This document shows positions 9,129 through 20,219 of a stretch of 64,000 nucleotides of DNA, one piece after another. Source of the stretch: Leptospira meyeri (GTDB lineage Bacteria > Spirochaetota > Leptospiria > Leptospirales > Leptospiraceae); the NCBI RefSeq assembly GCF_004368965.1, contig NZ_SORO01000001.1:2078001-2142000 (forward strand), in the 5' to 3' direction. The position numbers were made by a program, and so were the translations under genes. The first letter of the stretch is position 1. Each line of letters opens with the position of its first letter. Under the pieces are notes generated by a model, which searched no databases, was not told the origin of the DNA, and worked only from the letters and a program-made list of their open reading frames with translations.

Positions 9129-10625
9129 TTAGGTGTTGAATCCGTCGAGAAATTGGTTATTTTTGATCTTATATTGCAAAGAACCACGACTAATTCCCAA
9201 AAGTTTGGCTGCCTCTTCCTGAGTGGAGACACGTTGGAAGGCTTCTTTGATCCAAATTGCCTCCAATCTTTCGATGGCAATGTTCAAAGATAAATTTTCC
9301 GAAGGAGATAAAATTTCTGTTCCCAAAGCAAAACTCTGAACCTTCGCCGGAACCTCTGTTTCTCGTTTCCCATCCTGCATAAATGAGTGAGGTTCCAAAA
9401 CCGATTCCGGTGGGACAAGAACCGCATATTGAATCACACTTTGTAATTGCCTTACATTCCCACTCCAAGGCATTCCTGTGAGTGACTTTAACGCTTCAGT
9501 GGAGAAAGTTTTATTTCTTCCATATTGTTTGTTGTATTGGTATAAAAAATGGTGAGCCAGAAGTGGGACATCCCCTCTTCTTTCTCGTAATGGAGGCATT
9601 CGTAAAGGAACTTCCGCTAGGCGGTAATACAAATCCATAGAAAAAGTTTCTTTCTGGATATCTTCCAACAAATCTCTTTTGCTACCTGTAAAAATTCTGA
9701 TATTTAAAACTTCGTCCTTTTTTTTTGTCGAAGGATTTGAGATCGTTTTATCCCTTAAGGTATGAAAGAGTTTTGTTTGCAGATTGGTTGGCAAATCCCC
9801 AATGGATTCAATGTAAAGTGAACCACCGTTAGCCTGTTCTAATTTTCCCGGATTGAAAATTTTTCCACTTTGAGAACCAAATAACTCTGCTTCTAATAAT
9901 TCATAACTTAAACCTGAACAATCTACAGTGAGAAATGGACCATTTTTTCTTTGAGAAATATAATGCAAAGCCTTAGCGACTAGTTTTTTACCGGCACCTT
10001 CTTCTCCAATGATCATCACCGAAGTATCGGAGGGACCCACCTGACGAATCCTATGTTTTAAAAACAAAATACTCGGATCATACCCTAAAATTTCTTCAAC
10101 AGGATCTTCTTCTCTTTTGGATTTTTCAAAGGCTTCTTTCGCAATTCGTTCTTCAAGAATCACAATTGTTAACTGAGATGCAAATAACGTGGCTTGGTTG
10201 ATGATATCTGGTGAGAAAAAATTTACCTTATCGGATTCTAAGTTTAAAACCCCAACTGTTGAATCTCTAGTCAACAGAGGGATGGCAAGTTCCGAACGAA
10301 CGGTTTCAATGAGTTTTACATAATCTTTATCTAAAGTCACATCAGGGACATAGATGATTTCTCTAGTGGATGCAGCACGACCGGTGACTCCCAAATTGAA
10401 AGGAAGTTTGGCAGCAATTTTTTTCTCCCAATCCATTCCTTTTGCCGCAACAATGGTGAGGACTTTTTCTTCTTGGTCCATAATAGAAATACTACCGGTA
10501 GAGGCTCCAAACAAAGTTAGAGTCATGTCCAAAATGAAATTCAAACGATCCGTAATATTCGGAAGTTGTTGAATTTCTTTTTGGATTTTCCTTAATGTAC
10601 CGGAAATATCCTGTTTTACAGACAT
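9129..10625 (-). CDS. GAF-AAA+-Fis regulator of NtrC type with degenerate ATPase core
   Basis: 498 aa. Domains in order: GAF (about 20-165), AAA+ (about 190-410) and a Fis-type helix-turn-helix at the C-terminus (EEAAKLLGISRGSLQYKI). Walker A is intact (GEEGAGKKL, near 206). Residues needed to remodel sigma-54 polymerase are missing. The GAFTGA loop is absent: ELFGSQSGKIF runs straight into the following helix, about 5 residues short. Walker B reads LYIES instead of LFLDE. The sensor-I Asn is replaced (GSKRD). The first arginine finger of FRxDLYYRL is Ser (FSMDLYYRL). It probably binds DNA and perhaps nucleotide without activating sigma-54 promoters. Only 4 bases separate it from prfB upstream. 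Confidence 0.85.
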   Translation of the reverse strand: MSVKQDISGTLRKIQKEIQQLPNITDRLNFILDMTLTLFGASTGSISIMDQEEKVLTIVAAKGMDWEKKIAAKLPFNLGVTGRAASTREIIYVPDVTLDKDYVKLIETVRSELAIPLLTRDSTVGVLNLESDKVNFFSPDIINQATLFASQLTIVILEERIAKEAFEKSKREEDPVEEILGYDPSILFLKHRIRQVGPSDTSVMIIGEEGAGKKLVAKALHYISQRKNGPFLTVDCSGLSYELLEAELFGSQSGKIFNPGKLEQANGGSLYIESIGDLPTNLQTKLFHTLRDKTISNPSTKKKDEVLNIRIFTGSKRDLLEDIQKETFSMDLYYRLAEVPLRMPPLRERRGDVPLLAHHFLYQYNKQYGRNKTFSTEALKSLTGMPWSGNVRQLQSVIQYAVLVPPESVLEPHSFMQDGKRETEVPAKVQSFALGTEILSPSENLSLNIAIERLEAIWIKEAFQRVSTQEEAAKLLGISRGSLQYKIKNNQFLDGFNT

Positions 10626-10629
10626 TTGG

Positions 10630-11757
10630 TTATACTTTTGCGTTTGCCTTTTGGTTTGTCAGGTATTTTAAGTAAGCAATAATAAAATCTTCCAAGTCAC
10701 CATCCATCACCGCATGAACGTTTCCTGTTTCAAAATCGGTTCTATGGTCTTTTACCAAATTATAAGGATGAAACACATAACTTCGAATTTGTGATCCCCA
10801 AGAGATATCACGTTTTTCACCCGCTTTTTTTGCGTTTTCTTCTTCGGCTTTTTGTTTTTCCATTTCATACAAACGAGCACGTAACATTTTCATTGCGGTG
10901 TCACGGTTTTTGATTTGGGATCTTTCCATCTGACAAGAAACAACAACACCTGTAGGAATGTGTGTGATTCGCACGGCAGAGTCTGTTGTGTTGACGTGCT
11001 GTCCCCCAGCACCAGAGGAACGATAAACATCCACACGAAGGTCCTTTTCTTCGATGTTCACTTGGATGTCATCATCTACTTCCGGTGTTACATACACAGA
11101 GGCAAAAGAAGTATGTCTTCTTTTGTTGGAATCAAAAGGTGAGATCCGAACCAATCGATGTACTCCCGATTCACATTTTAAATATCCAAATGGATGATCC
11201 CCTTGGATGTAAAGTGTGGCGTTTTTGATTCCAGCAGTTTCACCCGGTTGGTAATCGACAAGTTCTGCTCGGTATCCTTTTTGTTCACAAAACCTTGTGT
11301 ACATTCGCAGTAACATATCAGCCCAGTCTTGAGATTCTGTTCCACCAGCACCTGGATGGATATTGATAAAGGCAGCCTTACCATCATCTTTACCAGCAAG
11401 GGCATCTAACATTTGCAAGTTTTCAAATGTCTCAAACATACGATCAAAATCATCGTTTAAAGATTTTAAACCAGACTCACCCATTTCTTCCGAAGTGAGT
11501 TCAATCAAATCAGGAAAATCAATCAGTTCCTTTTTTAAATCCAACCAAGGATCTAACTTTAGCTGTAACTCATTTCTTTTTTGAGTGACTGTTTTTGCTT
11601 GGTCAGGTGAGTCCCATAATTTGGGATCGTTTGCTTTTTCAATGAGTGAGGATAAACGGTCGTAGTCTTCCTGGAAATTTTGAGCCGTCCAATAGGATTG
11701 AAAGGTTTCAATCATTTCTGATGTTTGTTTTTTTAAGTCTTTTAGTGATCTATCCAT
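10630..11757 (-). CDS. prfB: Peptide chain release factor 2, no programmed frameshift
   Basis: 375 aa. It releases polypeptides at UGA and UAA stops. The catalytic GGQ lies in [20 protein letters not shown], and the stop-recognition SPF tripeptide lies in [17 protein letters not shown] marks RF2 rather than RF1 (PxT). In many bacteria RF2 needs a +1 frameshift near codon 25. Here the whole frame is continuous from the ATG, so that autoregulation is absent. The downstream regulator gene is 4 bases away and probably cotranscribed. Confidence 0.97.
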   Translation of the reverse strand: MDRSLKDLKKQTSEMIETFQSYWTAQNFQEDYDRLSSLIEKANDPKLWDSPDQAKTVTQKRNELQLKLDPWLDLKKELIDFPDLIELTSEEMGESGLKSLNDDFDRMFETFENLQMLDALAGKDDGKAAFINIHPGAGGTESQDWADMLLRMYTRFCEQKGYRAELVDYQPGETAGIKNATLYIQGDHPFGYLKCESGVHRLVRISPFDSNKRRHTSFASVYVTPEVDDDIQVNIEEKDLRVDVYRSSGAGGQHVNTTDSAVRITHIPTGVVVSCQMERSQIKNRDTAMKMLRARLYEMEKQKAEEENAKKAGEKRDISWGSQIRSYVFHPYNLVKDHRTDFETGNVHAVMDGDLEDFIIAYLKYLTNQKANAKV

Positions 11758-11782
11758 AATGCGTAAATCCGAAGTGGAAGTT

Positions 11783-12622
11783 TTAAAACAAAGAATCTTT
11801 GCGAAGTCGTTCCACTTCCCACTGGAAGGTCGTTTCCCTCAGTTGTGGAGTGTTACCTTCTACAGTTCCGACTAGAGAATAACTTGATTCTTTTCCGTAT
11901 GTATCAGGCAAACGTTTGAGAATGAATTTACCTGATTTAATGAGTTCAATGACATGAAGTAAAAAAGGATCTTTTTCTTTTCTGCTCATCTCTTCCATAG
12001 AATAATAAAAAGTAGAAAGACCTTTATAAAACCAATCGATGTATTCGTTTTTACCTCTAGGCCAAATTTGTTCCAAACGAATTTCTGATTCTTGGACAAG
12101 CGACTTACCAAGAAATGGTTTTTGTAAAACACGGCACTGGGAATAAATTTCAAAATTTAAATCCCGATCTCCACCCTTTTCAAAATCCACACCGATCCAA
12201 CGGATCCAAGATTTTTTTTCTTTAATCGATAAAGAAGGAATGAGTGCAAACAAATACCCTTGGTCTTTAAAGATTCGTTCATGAGCCAAATGTTCTAAAA
12301 TTTCCATCGGGATCATATAATGGCCTTTTGCCCATTCAATCACATAAGGAATGGATTCCAATTGAAGGTATTCCGGTGGTGTTTCCGAACGAATGATATC
12401 GCCAAATTGAGTGAGGATAAAAATAAAAGATAACAACTCCTGACGACTAAGCCCCGAAAGAACACTCACAGACCCACTTAAGTTTTGAAGAGCACGACGA
12501 ATCATCAAATGTTGTTGGAGTTGGGTTTGGTTTTCAGACAAAATGATCCCCAGATGTTTTTCAAAATTGCGAAGATTGGCACGTTCACAATTTTTAAAAT
12601 TTCCAGAGATACTAAATGGCAT
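11783..12622 (-). CDS. Hypothetical protein
   Basis: 279 aa, no recognised family. It is mostly helical and soluble, with no signal peptide or membrane helix. Aromatic-rich stretches ([30 protein letters not shown]) and a basic C-terminus are visible. Its start overlaps the last base of purD, and prfB follows 25 bases after its stop, so it sits in a purD-hypothetical-prfB transcription unit. Position suggests a housekeeping role but gives no function. Confidence 0.7.
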   Translation of the reverse strand: MPFSISGNFKNCERANLRNFEKHLGIILSENQTQLQQHLMIRRALQNLSGSVSVLSGLSRQELLSFIFILTQFGDIIRSETPPEYLQLESIPYVIEWAKGHYMIPMEILEHLAHERIFKDQGYLFALIPSLSIKEKKSWIRWIGVDFEKGGDRDLNFEIYSQCRVLQKPFLGKSLVQESEIRLEQIWPRGKNEYIDWFYKGLSTFYYSMEEMSRKEKDPFLLHVIELIKSGKFILKRLPDTYGKESSYSLVGTVEGNTPQLRETTFQWEVERLRKDSLF

Positions 12623-13899
12623 TAGAGAGCACGCCTTCCTATATCTTTTCTATAAAAAGTATCCGGAGCTTTGATTTTTCCGATGAACGCATAACAATCA
12701 TTAATTGCATATTTTAAGGAACTTCCACAAGAAGTAATTCCGAGAATTCTCCCGCCGTTTGCTAAAATTTCGCCGTCTTGGTTTTTAGTTCCAGCATGGT
12801 AAACGACCACATTCCCTTCGTTTGATGGAATCTCCAATGGCATTCCTTTTTGTGGTGAGTCGGGATACCCTTTGGCCGCAAGTACCACAATTGCAGAAAA
12901 ACCCTCTTTTAGTTTTAGATTTCTTTCCGGAAGATTTCCCACAGCAGATGCATAAAAAATCGGCAAAATATCCTCATCTAACAAACGCAATACACACTGC
13001 GTCTCTGGATCTCCAAATCGACAGTTAAATTCCACCACATTCGGATTCCCTTCTTTGGTAATCATCAGCCCAACATAAAGAAGCCCTTTGTAAGGATGGC
13101 CCGCAGCTTTAAATTCATGTAACATTGGTTCAATGACGAGTTCCTTTACCTTGGAAAGAACCGAGTCTGTTACAATCGGAGCCGGCGCATAAGCTCCCAT
13201 TCCACCGGTATTTGGGCCAATATCTCCATCATAGGCACGTTTGTGGTCCTGAGCCGCAGGAAGGCACATATACCTTTCTCCATCTGTAATCACAAAAAGG
13301 GACGCTTCTTCCCCCTCTAAAAAGGATTCCAAAACTACTTTATTTCCACTTTCACCAAACTTTGATTCTAAGAAGATTTCATCTAATGCCTGTTTAACTT
13401 CTTTCATTTCAAAGGCAACCGTGACACCTTTTCCCGCAGCAAGGCCATCAGCTTTGACCACTAAAGGTAAAATTTCTTTTTGTGCATAACTCCAGGCAGA
13501 CTCATGGTCTGTAAACACAGCAAAGGAAGCCGTTGGAACTTTGGCTCGTTTCATCATTTCTTTTGCAAAATGTTTGCTTCCTTCTACTTGCGCACAATAA
13601 GCAGAAGGTCCAAAACAAGGGATCCCAATCTCTGCACACCAATCCGAAAGTCCATTCACAAGTGGATCTTCTGGGCCAACTACAACGAGGTTTGTTCCCG
13701 AAGATTTTAAATAATCAAAAAACTTAGATTTATCAGTGATGGATATCTCTTTTGAATCTAGTAATATATCTTTCGAAAAACCACCGTTACCTGGAAATAC
13801 CCGAAGTGATTCCAATGATTTCGATTTAGAGATAGCATCCGCTAACGCATGCTCTCTTCCGCCACTTCCAATGAGTAAAACTTTAAACTTATGTTCCAA
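12622..13899 (-). CDS. purD: Phosphoribosylamine-glycine ligase
   Basis: 425 aa. It joins glycine to 5-phosphoribosylamine with ATP in de novo purine synthesis. The N-terminus has the [10 protein letters not shown] motif, the ATP-grasp domain has [16 protein letters not shown], and the metal/substrate loop reads [25 protein letters not shown] is the conserved late ATP-grasp motif. Length is normal for monofunctional PurD. The start overlaps the end of valS by 11 bases and the stop overlaps the next gene by one, so translation is tightly coupled. Confidence 0.96.
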   Translation of the reverse strand: MEHKFKVLLIGSGGREHALADAISKSKSLESLRVFPGNGGFSKDILLDSKEISITDKSKFFDYLKSSGTNLVVVGPEDPLVNGLSDWCAEIGIPCFGPSAYCAQVEGSKHFAKEMMKRAKVPTASFAVFTDHESAWSYAQKEILPLVVKADGLAAGKGVTVAFEMKEVKQALDEIFLESKFGESGNKVVLESFLEGEEASLFVITDGERYMCLPAAQDHKRAYDGDIGPNTGGMGAYAPAPIVTDSVLSKVKELVIEPMLHEFKAAGHPYKGLLYVGLMITKEGNPNVVEFNCRFGDPETQCVLRLLDEDILPIFYASAVGNLPERNLKLKEGFSAIVVLAAKGYPDSPQKGMPLEIPSNEGNVVVYHAGTKNQDGEILANGGRILGITSCGSSLKYAINDCYAFIGKIKAPDTFYRKDIGRRAL

Positions 13900-16573
13900 T
13901 TTTTTCTAAAGCCCTTACCGTACTATCTAGTTTCTCTTTCCAAGTATTATACTTTTCTCTTTCTTTTTCTACGACATCTGGTTTTGCTTTTTCTAAGAAA
14001 GATGGATTGTTGATTTTATTTTCCAACTTTTCCATTTCCAATTGGATTTGTTTTTTCTCTTTTTCCAATCGTTGTTTTTCTTTTTCAAAATCAAAAATAC
14101 CTTCCAAAGGAAGAAAAATTTCTCCAATAGAAAATGCACCCACTGAATCCGTATTTTTGGCTTCATAAGAATCTAGAAATTCCAAACTTTCAGCTTTGGA
14201 AAGTTGAAGGATGGATTTGATTTCTCTTTCCATCATCTCTTTTAATTCTTTATGATTGCACTTGATGATGACCTTACATTTTTTCTCAGGTTTGACTCCG
14301 AGTTCTGCTCTCATATTTCGAATCTTTGTGATGATTTCTCGCACAAGTTCCATTCTAACCACAGCCGGTGCCGAATCAGAAACTCCATAAGGTTTTGGAA
14401 ATTCTGTTTTCGCAAGTTCCGTAGGTTCTAGTAAAGAATGAATTTCTTCCGTGATGAATGGCATAAACGGATGAAGAAGTCCAAGTGATTTTTTCAAAAC
14501 ACTCACAAGCACAAGGCGAGCTTTCTCTTGTGATTCCGGTGTTACATTGCCATATACACGTGCTTTGGTTAATTCCAAATACCAATCACAAAAAGATCCC
14601 CAAACAAAATCATAAACAGCATTTGCCATTTCGAAAAATAGATAACCAGAATAGGCTTTCTCATACTTGCTAAGCATCCGGTCAAACTCATTCAAAATCC
14701 AAAGGTCAGTATCTTCTAAAGAATTGATTTCTGGTTCTTTGGCTGTGAACTCTTCCGGTAGGTTCATAAAAATAAACCGACTCGAATTCCAAATTTTATT
14801 ACAGAAAGATCGATAGCCGTCTAACCTTGATTCATCGAAAAGAATATCTTTTCCTTCGGGTAACACTGCAGCGAGGAAAAATCGAAACGAGTCCGTTCCG
14901 TATTTATTCATCATATCCAAAGGATCTACGACATTCCCCAATGACTTACTAAACTTTTTACCGTCTTTATCACGAACGAGTCCATGGATGAGAACCTTTT
15001 GGAAAGGAACGTCACCCATAAATTTAAGGCCGTTCATAATCATCCGAGCAACCCAGAAGAAAATGATATCAAACCCGGTAACTAACACTGAGGTAGGATA
15101 GTATTGTTCGAGTTCTTCCGAATTTTCTGGCCAACCGAAAACAGTAAATGGCCAAAGTCCTGAAGAGAACCAAGTATCCAATACGTCTTCATCTTGTTTA
15201 ATGTTCTCTTTTGTTACACTCACACCTTTATCAGAAAACAAAGACACTGCTTCCTCGACGGATTCAGCAACCACCATCTCTCCGTTTGGTGCATAATAAG
15301 CTGGAATTCGATGACCCCACCAAAGTTGGCGAGAAATACACCAATCGCGAATATTTTCCATCCATTCAAAGTATGTTTTTTCCCACATCTTGGGTTGGAA
15401 TTGAACCTTACCTGATTTCACAACTTCAATGGCAGGTTTAGCGAGGGATTCAATTTTCACAAACCACTGAGTCGATAACAACGGTTCAATTACCGCTCCA
15501 CCCCTTTGGTTGTGTCCCACACTATGGATATGAGTTTCTATTTTTTCAATATAACCATTTGTTTCGAGTTCTTCCACAACTCGTTTGCGAGCTTCAAATC
15601 GGTCGAGTCCATTGTATTTACCGGTTTGTTCATTTAAAGTTCCATCCAAGTTCATAATATTGACGGGAGTGAGTTTTAGACGAAGTCCTGCTTCATAGTC
15701 ATTGATATCATGTGCAGGAGTGATTTTCACAAGGCCGGAACCAAATTCTTTATCTACAAAGGAATCAAACAAAACTGGAATTTCTTTTCCAGCGATCGGT
15801 AAAAATACAAATTTATCTTTTAAATCTGTGTAACGTGCGTCATCTGGATGAGCACAAACTGCCACGTCACCAAACATCGTTTCGGGTCTTGTGGTTGCCA
15901 CAACGATGTATTCTCCTTTGGACAGAGATTTTGGATCCTTCGATTTGAATTCTGCTTTCGGATATTTGATATGATAGAGTTTTCCTTGTTTTTCTTTATA
16001 CTCTACTTCAATGTCAGAGATTGCAGTTTTGGTAACAGGACACCAGTTGATGATTCTTTCACCACGATAAATCAAACCTTCATCATATAAACTACGGAAT
16101 ACTTTGATTACCGCTTTGGAAAGTCCTTCATCAAAAGTGAAACGTTCTCGAGACCAATCTACCGATTCACCAAGTAACCGTTGTTGCTTGGCAATCATTC
16201 CACCGGAATGAGCTTTCCATTCCCAAACTTTTTTTATAAATTCTTCGCGAGTAAAATCAGTTCTAGACTTCCCTTCTTTTCCTAACTCACGTTCGACAAC
16301 CACTTGTGTTGCGATTCCTGCGTGATCCATCCCTGGAACCCAAACTACATTTTTACCTTTTTTACGTTCGATACGAATGATAATGTCTTGGATGGTATGA
16401 TTGAGCGCATGTCCAATATGTAAATTCCCTGTTACGTTTGGTGGAGGGATGACGATCGAAAATGTTTCTTTGCGAGAAGAGTCAGGTGCGAAGGTTTGTT
16501 TCTCTTCCCAAGTTTTTATCCATTTGGGCTCTACAGATTCGGGATCGTAACGGTCAGGTAGCTGTGATTTCAT
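13889..16573 (-). CDS. valS: Valyl-tRNA synthetase
   Basis: 894 aa, class I synthetase that charges tRNA-Val and edits threonine. The HIGH motif is in [11 protein letters not shown] (about residues 51-60), the KMSKS motif is KFSKSLGN, and the editing domain carries [10 protein letters not shown]. The C-terminal about 70 residues are a Lys/Glu-rich coiled coil ([14 protein letters not shown]) that clamps tRNA in this family. It is divergent from the 49-aa gene at 16690 and is the first gene of a valS-purD-hypothetical-prfB-regulator run. Confidence 0.97.
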   Translation of the reverse strand: MKSQLPDRYDPESVEPKWIKTWEEKQTFAPDSSRKETFSIVIPPPNVTGNLHIGHALNHTIQDIIIRIERKKGKNVVWVPGMDHAGIATQVVVERELGKEGKSRTDFTREEFIKKVWEWKAHSGGMIAKQQRLLGESVDWSRERFTFDEGLSKAVIKVFRSLYDEGLIYRGERIINWCPVTKTAISDIEVEYKEKQGKLYHIKYPKAEFKSKDPKSLSKGEYIVVATTRPETMFGDVAVCAHPDDARYTDLKDKFVFLPIAGKEIPVLFDSFVDKEFGSGLVKITPAHDINDYEAGLRLKLTPVNIMNLDGTLNEQTGKYNGLDRFEARKRVVEELETNGYIEKIETHIHSVGHNQRGGAVIEPLLSTQWFVKIESLAKPAIEVVKSGKVQFQPKMWEKTYFEWMENIRDWCISRQLWWGHRIPAYYAPNGEMVVAESVEEAVSLFSDKGVSVTKENIKQDEDVLDTWFSSGLWPFTVFGWPENSEELEQYYPTSVLVTGFDIIFFWVARMIMNGLKFMGDVPFQKVLIHGLVRDKDGKKFSKSLGNVVDPLDMMNKYGTDSFRFFLAAVLPEGKDILFDESRLDGYRSFCNKIWNSSRFIFMNLPEEFTAKEPEINSLEDTDLWILNEFDRMLSKYEKAYSGYLFFEMANAVYDFVWGSFCDWYLELTKARVYGNVTPESQEKARLVLVSVLKKSLGLLHPFMPFITEEIHSLLEPTELAKTEFPKPYGVSDSAPAVVRMELVREIITKIRNMRAELGVKPEKKCKVIIKCNHKELKEMMEREIKSILQLSKAESLEFLDSYEAKNTDSVGAFSIGEIFLPLEGIFDFEKEKQRLEKEKKQIQLEMEKLENKINNPSFLEKAKPDVVEKEREKYNTWKEKLDSTVRALEKIGT

Positions 16574-16689
16574 AGGGTCTTTGGATTTCTTGCACTTTAC
16601 TATGTTTCGTAAAGAGTTTAGGGGTCAAGGATGAAACAGCAACCAAGGTTCGCATTGACAGAAAGGAGAGGCAAAAGAATCTGGTTGGC

Positions 16690-16839
16690 ATGAACGCAAA
16701 AACAGCAAAAATTCTCGGTAAATATGCAACCTTCAAAGGTGTTTCAGAAAAACAATTGAAACGCGATTGGTTGTCTCTTTCCCATATCGATAAAGATAAA
16801 AAAAGACAAGAAATCCTAAAAGAAATCGCAAAGAAATAA
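16690..16839 (+). CDS. Small basic protein, 49 aa
   Basis: ATG at 16690 to TAA at 16837-16839. The product is Lys-rich (begins MNAKTAKILGKYATFKG, ends EILKEIAKK) and mostly helical, with a WLSLSHIDKDKKR centre. The frame stays open upstream to a TAG near 16575, but the only good start is this ATG; AGGAG lies about 20 bases before it, which is far. Three bases separate it from the thioredoxin-like gene. No family is recognised; an RNA- or DNA-contacting small protein would fit the charge. Codon use matches neighbours, so it is probably real. Confidence 0.55.
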   Translation: MNAKTAKILGKYATFKGVSEKQLKRDWLSLSHIDKDKKRQEILKEIAKK

Positions 16840-16842
16840 GGC

Positions 16843-17316
16843 ATGCGGAAGGTTTCTTCCGCTTTTTATATGGAACACAGATTCCGAATTCTTTTCTCTC
16901 TCCTATTTTTGGGATTCACACTTACCACATTCTCCTACTGCTCCAAACAAAGTGACATAATATTTTCTCAATACGAGGAAAGTTTGGGCATTGCCAAAGA
17001 CTCAAACCGAAAACTTATCGTAGTTTTTGGTGCCGATTGGTGTCCCGACTGTAGAGCATTAGATGGGATTTTTGGGGAACCAGAGACCAAAGCCCTCCTC
17101 AAAGAAAATTTTATCCTCTTCAAAGTAGATGTAGGCCGCTTCGACAAAAACTTAAGTCTAAATGAAAAACTTGGAGATCCCATTCAAAACGGAATTCCCG
17201 CTTTGGTTGTCATTGAACCTACAGGAAAAATTCTCACTTCCACAAAGGGTGGAGAATTCTCTAACGCAAGTAAGATGACAAAAGAACAAGTTTTAGAATA
17301 TTTATATCGCCTTTAG
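16843..17316 (+). CDS. Exported thioredoxin-fold lipoprotein
   Basis: 157 aa if the first ATG is used; an ATG at 16870 gives a cleaner signal peptide. A hydrophobic leader (ILFSLLFLGFTLTTFSYC) ends in a Cys that fits a spirochaetal lipobox. The mature part is a thioredoxin-like domain with the redox motif WCPDC (typical WCxxC) and the cis-Pro region NGIPALVVI. It probably handles disulfides in the periplasm. The next gene, another small exported protein, begins 33 bases later. Confidence 0.8.
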   Translation: MRKVSSAFYMEHRFRILFSLLFLGFTLTTFSYCSKQSDIIFSQYEESLGIAKDSNRKLIVVFGADWCPDCRALDGIFGEPETKALLKENFILFKVDVGRFDKNLSLNEKLGDPIQNGIPALVVIEPTGKILTSTKGGEFSNASKMTKEQVLEYLYRL

Positions 17317-17349
17317 GAGAAGTTTGTTTTTAACAGACAATTCGATATT

Positions 17350-17922
17350 ATGAACCAAGCCCAATTTCCAAGAGTCAACATTACGTTGAATTCCAAAACA
17401 ATCTTCTTAAAATCCCTTCGGTACCTTTTATTATATCCCATTCTTTTTTTGACCCTTACTCTCTCAGCAGAAGAACAGGCCGTTCCGACTCTTGTTCTTG
17501 GGAATGTACTTCCAGAAATCAATTATACCAACCAATGGGAAGAGCCAAGTCCCATTCCAATGGAAACCACAAAGGTAATTTTTATTGCTGATATGGATGC
17601 GAGTAAAATTATCCATCCCATTTTGGAAAAAGAAGGAAAAGGATATTTGGAATCCAAACAAGCTGTGTTAGTTTCTGATATCCACAGAATGCCATCTCTC
17701 ATTTCAAAATTTGTGGCCTTGCCAAAAATGAAATCTTATCCATATACTCTTCGTTTGGTGAGAGAAGAAAAAGTTGCGGACCCTTTTCCAAGAATCAAAG
17801 GATCTTTAACCCTGATTCAATTGAAAGCAGGAAAGATAACAAAGATCCAAATCTCCAATGGAGAAGCAGAGATTCGTTCTTTTTTGGAGACCCAAGAAAA
17901 ACCTTCAAAATCTGATCGTTAA
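17350..17922 (+). CDS. Exported hypothetical protein
   Basis: 190 aa. A hydrophobic segment (about 21-41, YLLLYPILFLTLTLSAEE) with an Ala-rich cleavage site predicts export. The mature part is compact, with alternating strands (TTKVIFIADMDASKI; KQAVLVSDIHRMPSLI; YPYTLRLVREE) suggesting a thioredoxin-like or YtfJ-like alpha/beta fold but lacking a CxxC pair. It lies just after the thioredoxin-like lipoprotein, so a shared periplasmic pathway is possible. Function not assigned. Confidence 0.65.
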   Translation: MNQAQFPRVNITLNSKTIFLKSLRYLLLYPILFLTLTLSAEEQAVPTLVLGNVLPEINYTNQWEEPSPIPMETTKVIFIADMDASKIIHPILEKEGKGYLESKQAVLVSDIHRMPSLISKFVALPKMKSYPYTLRLVREEKVADPFPRIKGSLTLIQLKAGKITKIQISNGEAEIRSFLETQEKPSKSDR

Positions 17923-18043
17923 ACATTGAATATATGTCAAAATATCTCTTTTTTTACTTAGAAACGTAAAATATTCTTGATAACGTCATTCTGTATTCTG
18001 AAAATCTCTCCCTAAGTCTATCTTTAGTTGCGAGAGAAATACT

Positions 18044-19474
18044 ATGGCACTTCCTAAAGTTTGTGTGATCGGGGCCGGTTCCTCCGGAATCACAGTCATT
18101 AAATCATTAAAGGAAAATGGAATTCCTTTTGATTGTTACGAAAAAGGAAGTGATGTTGGCGGTAACTGGCGTTACAAAAACGACAACGGCCTCAGTAATA
18201 TTTATAAGTCCCTTCATATCAATACCCACAGAGATCGTATGGAATACCGTGATTTTCCGATGCCTACAAATTATGCGGACTACCCAAATCATGAACCCAT
18301 TCAAAATTATTTTTTATCTTACGTAGATCATTTCGGACTTCGCAAACACATTCAATTCAAGAATGGAGTGAAAAAAGCGGAACGAACCGAAGATGGAATT
18401 TGGAAAATTACTCCCGAAAGAGGCCCTGTTAAATACTATGATGCGTTAGTTGTAGCCAATGGCCATCACTGGAGTGAACGATGGCCGAATCCCGCCTTCC
18501 CTGGAAAGTTTTCAGGTCAAATCATTCATTCACACTCTTATGTGGACCCAAAAACACCCGTTAACTGTGAAGGTAAAAATGTCGTGGTTCTAGGTATGGG
18601 TAACAGTGCCATGGACATCTCTGTTGAACTTTCGAGACCAGGGGTTGCAAAAAAAGTTTTTTTATCGGCAAGACGTGGTGCTTATGTCATTCCCAACTAT
18701 CTATTTGGAAAACCCTTAGATAAACTAACTGAATACACACCTCACTGGGTTCCGTTTTTTATCCAACAAACACTGGCTCACCTTCTCATTCGTTTTGGTG
18801 TAGGGAAGATGGAAGACTTTGGTTTGCCAAAACCAGATCATAAATTTGGTTCTGCCCACCCGACCATCTCTCAAGATTTACTGGTTCGATTGGGTCGAGG
18901 TGATATCAAACCAAAACCAGTGATCACAGAGCTCAAAGGAAAAAAAATAGCCTTTGCTGATGGAACAGAAGAAGATGCGGATGTTCTTATTTATTGTACA
19001 GGTTATAATATCAAGTTTCCTTTCTTTGATGAAGATTTTTTATCAGCACCCAATAATTACATTCCCCTTTTCTACAAAATGATCAAACCAGGAATGAATA
19101 ACTTGTTTTTTGTGGGACTTATGCAACCGTTAGGTGCCATTATGCCACTCGCAGAATGCCAAGGAAAATGGATCGCACAATATCTGACAGGAAATTATGT
19201 ATTACCTTCCAAAGAGGATATGGAAAAATTCATCGAACGTGACCAAAAAAAAATGAACAAAAGGTATGTGAGTAGCACGCGCCACACCATCCAAGTGGAT
19301 TACGATTCTTTCCTATATGAGATGAAAGAAGAGATGGCAACCGGTAAAAAAAGATCCGCAAAACTCGGAAACCATTTGCCAATCGAAGCACGAGCGGAAT
19401 TCCTTTCGGAAGGGCGTCATGATACTTCAAAATCTTCGAGATCTTCTAAAAAGAAATTGGTTCGCAGCAAATAA
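18044..19474 (+). CDS. Flavin-containing monooxygenase (FMO family)
   Basis: 476 aa. It uses FAD, NADPH and O2 to oxygenate soft nucleophiles (N or S) in small molecules. The N-terminal FAD site is GAGSSG, the family fingerprint FxGxxxHxxxY is present as FSGQIIHSHSY, and the NADPH Rossmann site is GMGNSAMD. The final Tyr of the fingerprint marks FMOs rather than Baeyer-Villiger enzymes. The C-terminus is a basic Ser/Lys tail. Its last 56 bases overlap the start of the next gene in another frame. Substrate unknown. Confidence 0.92.
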   Translation: MALPKVCVIGAGSSGITVIKSLKENGIPFDCYEKGSDVGGNWRYKNDNGLSNIYKSLHINTHRDRMEYRDFPMPTNYADYPNHEPIQNYFLSYVDHFGLRKHIQFKNGVKKAERTEDGIWKITPERGPVKYYDALVVANGHHWSERWPNPAFPGKFSGQIIHSHSYVDPKTPVNCEGKNVVVLGMGNSAMDISVELSRPGVAKKVFLSARRGAYVIPNYLFGKPLDKLTEYTPHWVPFFIQQTLAHLLIRFGVGKMEDFGLPKPDHKFGSAHPTISQDLLVRLGRGDIKPKPVITELKGKKIAFADGTEEDADVLIYCTGYNIKFPFFDEDFLSAPNNYIPLFYKMIKPGMNNLFFVGLMQPLGAIMPLAECQGKWIAQYLTGNYVLPSKEDMEKFIERDQKKMNKRYVSSTRHTIQVDYDSFLYEMKEEMATGKKRSAKLGNHLPIEARAEFLSEGRHDTSKSSRSSKKKLVRSK

Positions 19475-20198
19475 TCAATTTTTTCCTTTTATTCTCGCAA
19501 TCTGTCTTGCGCTCCTCGGGACAGGTTGTGTATCCAAAGGTTATTCTTACCAAGGAAATCCTCTCTTCGGATGGATGGAATCATCCGGTGAAGTTCGCAC
19601 CACCGACCCTTTTCCCATTCTCAAACGATACCCCTCTTTCCAAGCTACCGACTTCGAATTCCCCGTAGGTGGAAAGTATGCAGAAGGTTACTATCTAGCT
19701 CAAAAGTTTGGGGCCGAAAATGGTAAGTTTGGCGGGAGAAAACATTTAGGCGAAGATTGGAATGCAATCACTGGTGGTGATAGTGATTACGCAGCTCCAG
19801 CCTATGCTTTCGGAAATGGAGTGGTCTCTGAAATTGCCGATTACGGCGGTGGTTGGGGAAAAGTGGTTCGGATTGTCCATTATCATAATGTGGGGAATGG
19901 TGATTTTTGGTTTTTAGAAACTGTTTATGCCCACCTTCATACCATTGATGTAGAGCCTGGACAATTAGTAAAAAAAACAGAATGGATTGGGACCATTGGA
20001 GATGCCGGTGGAAATTACCCAGCACATCTGCACTTCGAACTTCGATCAATAATCGGTGGACCGTTAGGTGGGGGTTATGCACTAAAAACGGAAGGTTTTT
20101 TGCCACCAACTAGGTGGCTCATGCAATATGGACCAAAAGAAAAATCTTTTTCTGAAGAAAGCTTTCAGTATTTGATCGAAAAGGGTGGGACCCTTTAA
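19419..20198 (+). CDS. M23 (LytM-type) metallopeptidase lipoprotein
   Basis: 259 aa. The signal sequence ends at LGTGC, a lipobox, so the mature protein should be membrane anchored. Zinc ligands of the M23 family are present: HxxxD in GRKHLGEDW and HxH in AHLHFEL. These enzymes cut glycine or peptide crosslinks in peptidoglycan or act as hydrolase activators. The first ATG lies inside the monooxygenase gene (56-base overlap), and the hydrophobic leader begins after it, so the overlap appears real. Confidence 0.85.
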   Translation: MILQNLRDLLKRNWFAANNQFFPFILAICLALLGTGCVSKGYSYQGNPLFGWMESSGEVRTTDPFPILKRYPSFQATDFEFPVGGKYAEGYYLAQKFGAENGKFGGRKHLGEDWNAITGGDSDYAAPAYAFGNGVVSEIADYGGGWGKVVRIVHYHNVGNGDFWFLETVYAHLHTIDVEPGQLVKKTEWIGTIGDAGGNYPAHLHFELRSIIGGPLGGGYALKTEGFLPPTRWLMQYGPKEKSFSEESFQYLIEKGGTL

Positions 20199-20219
20199 TG
20201 CAATTTTTTAATATACGAA

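Noticed and set aside
11650..11757. Programmed +1 frameshift in prfB
   Set aside because: The frame is continuous from the ATG to the end with normal length, so no in-frame UGA is present near codon 25.
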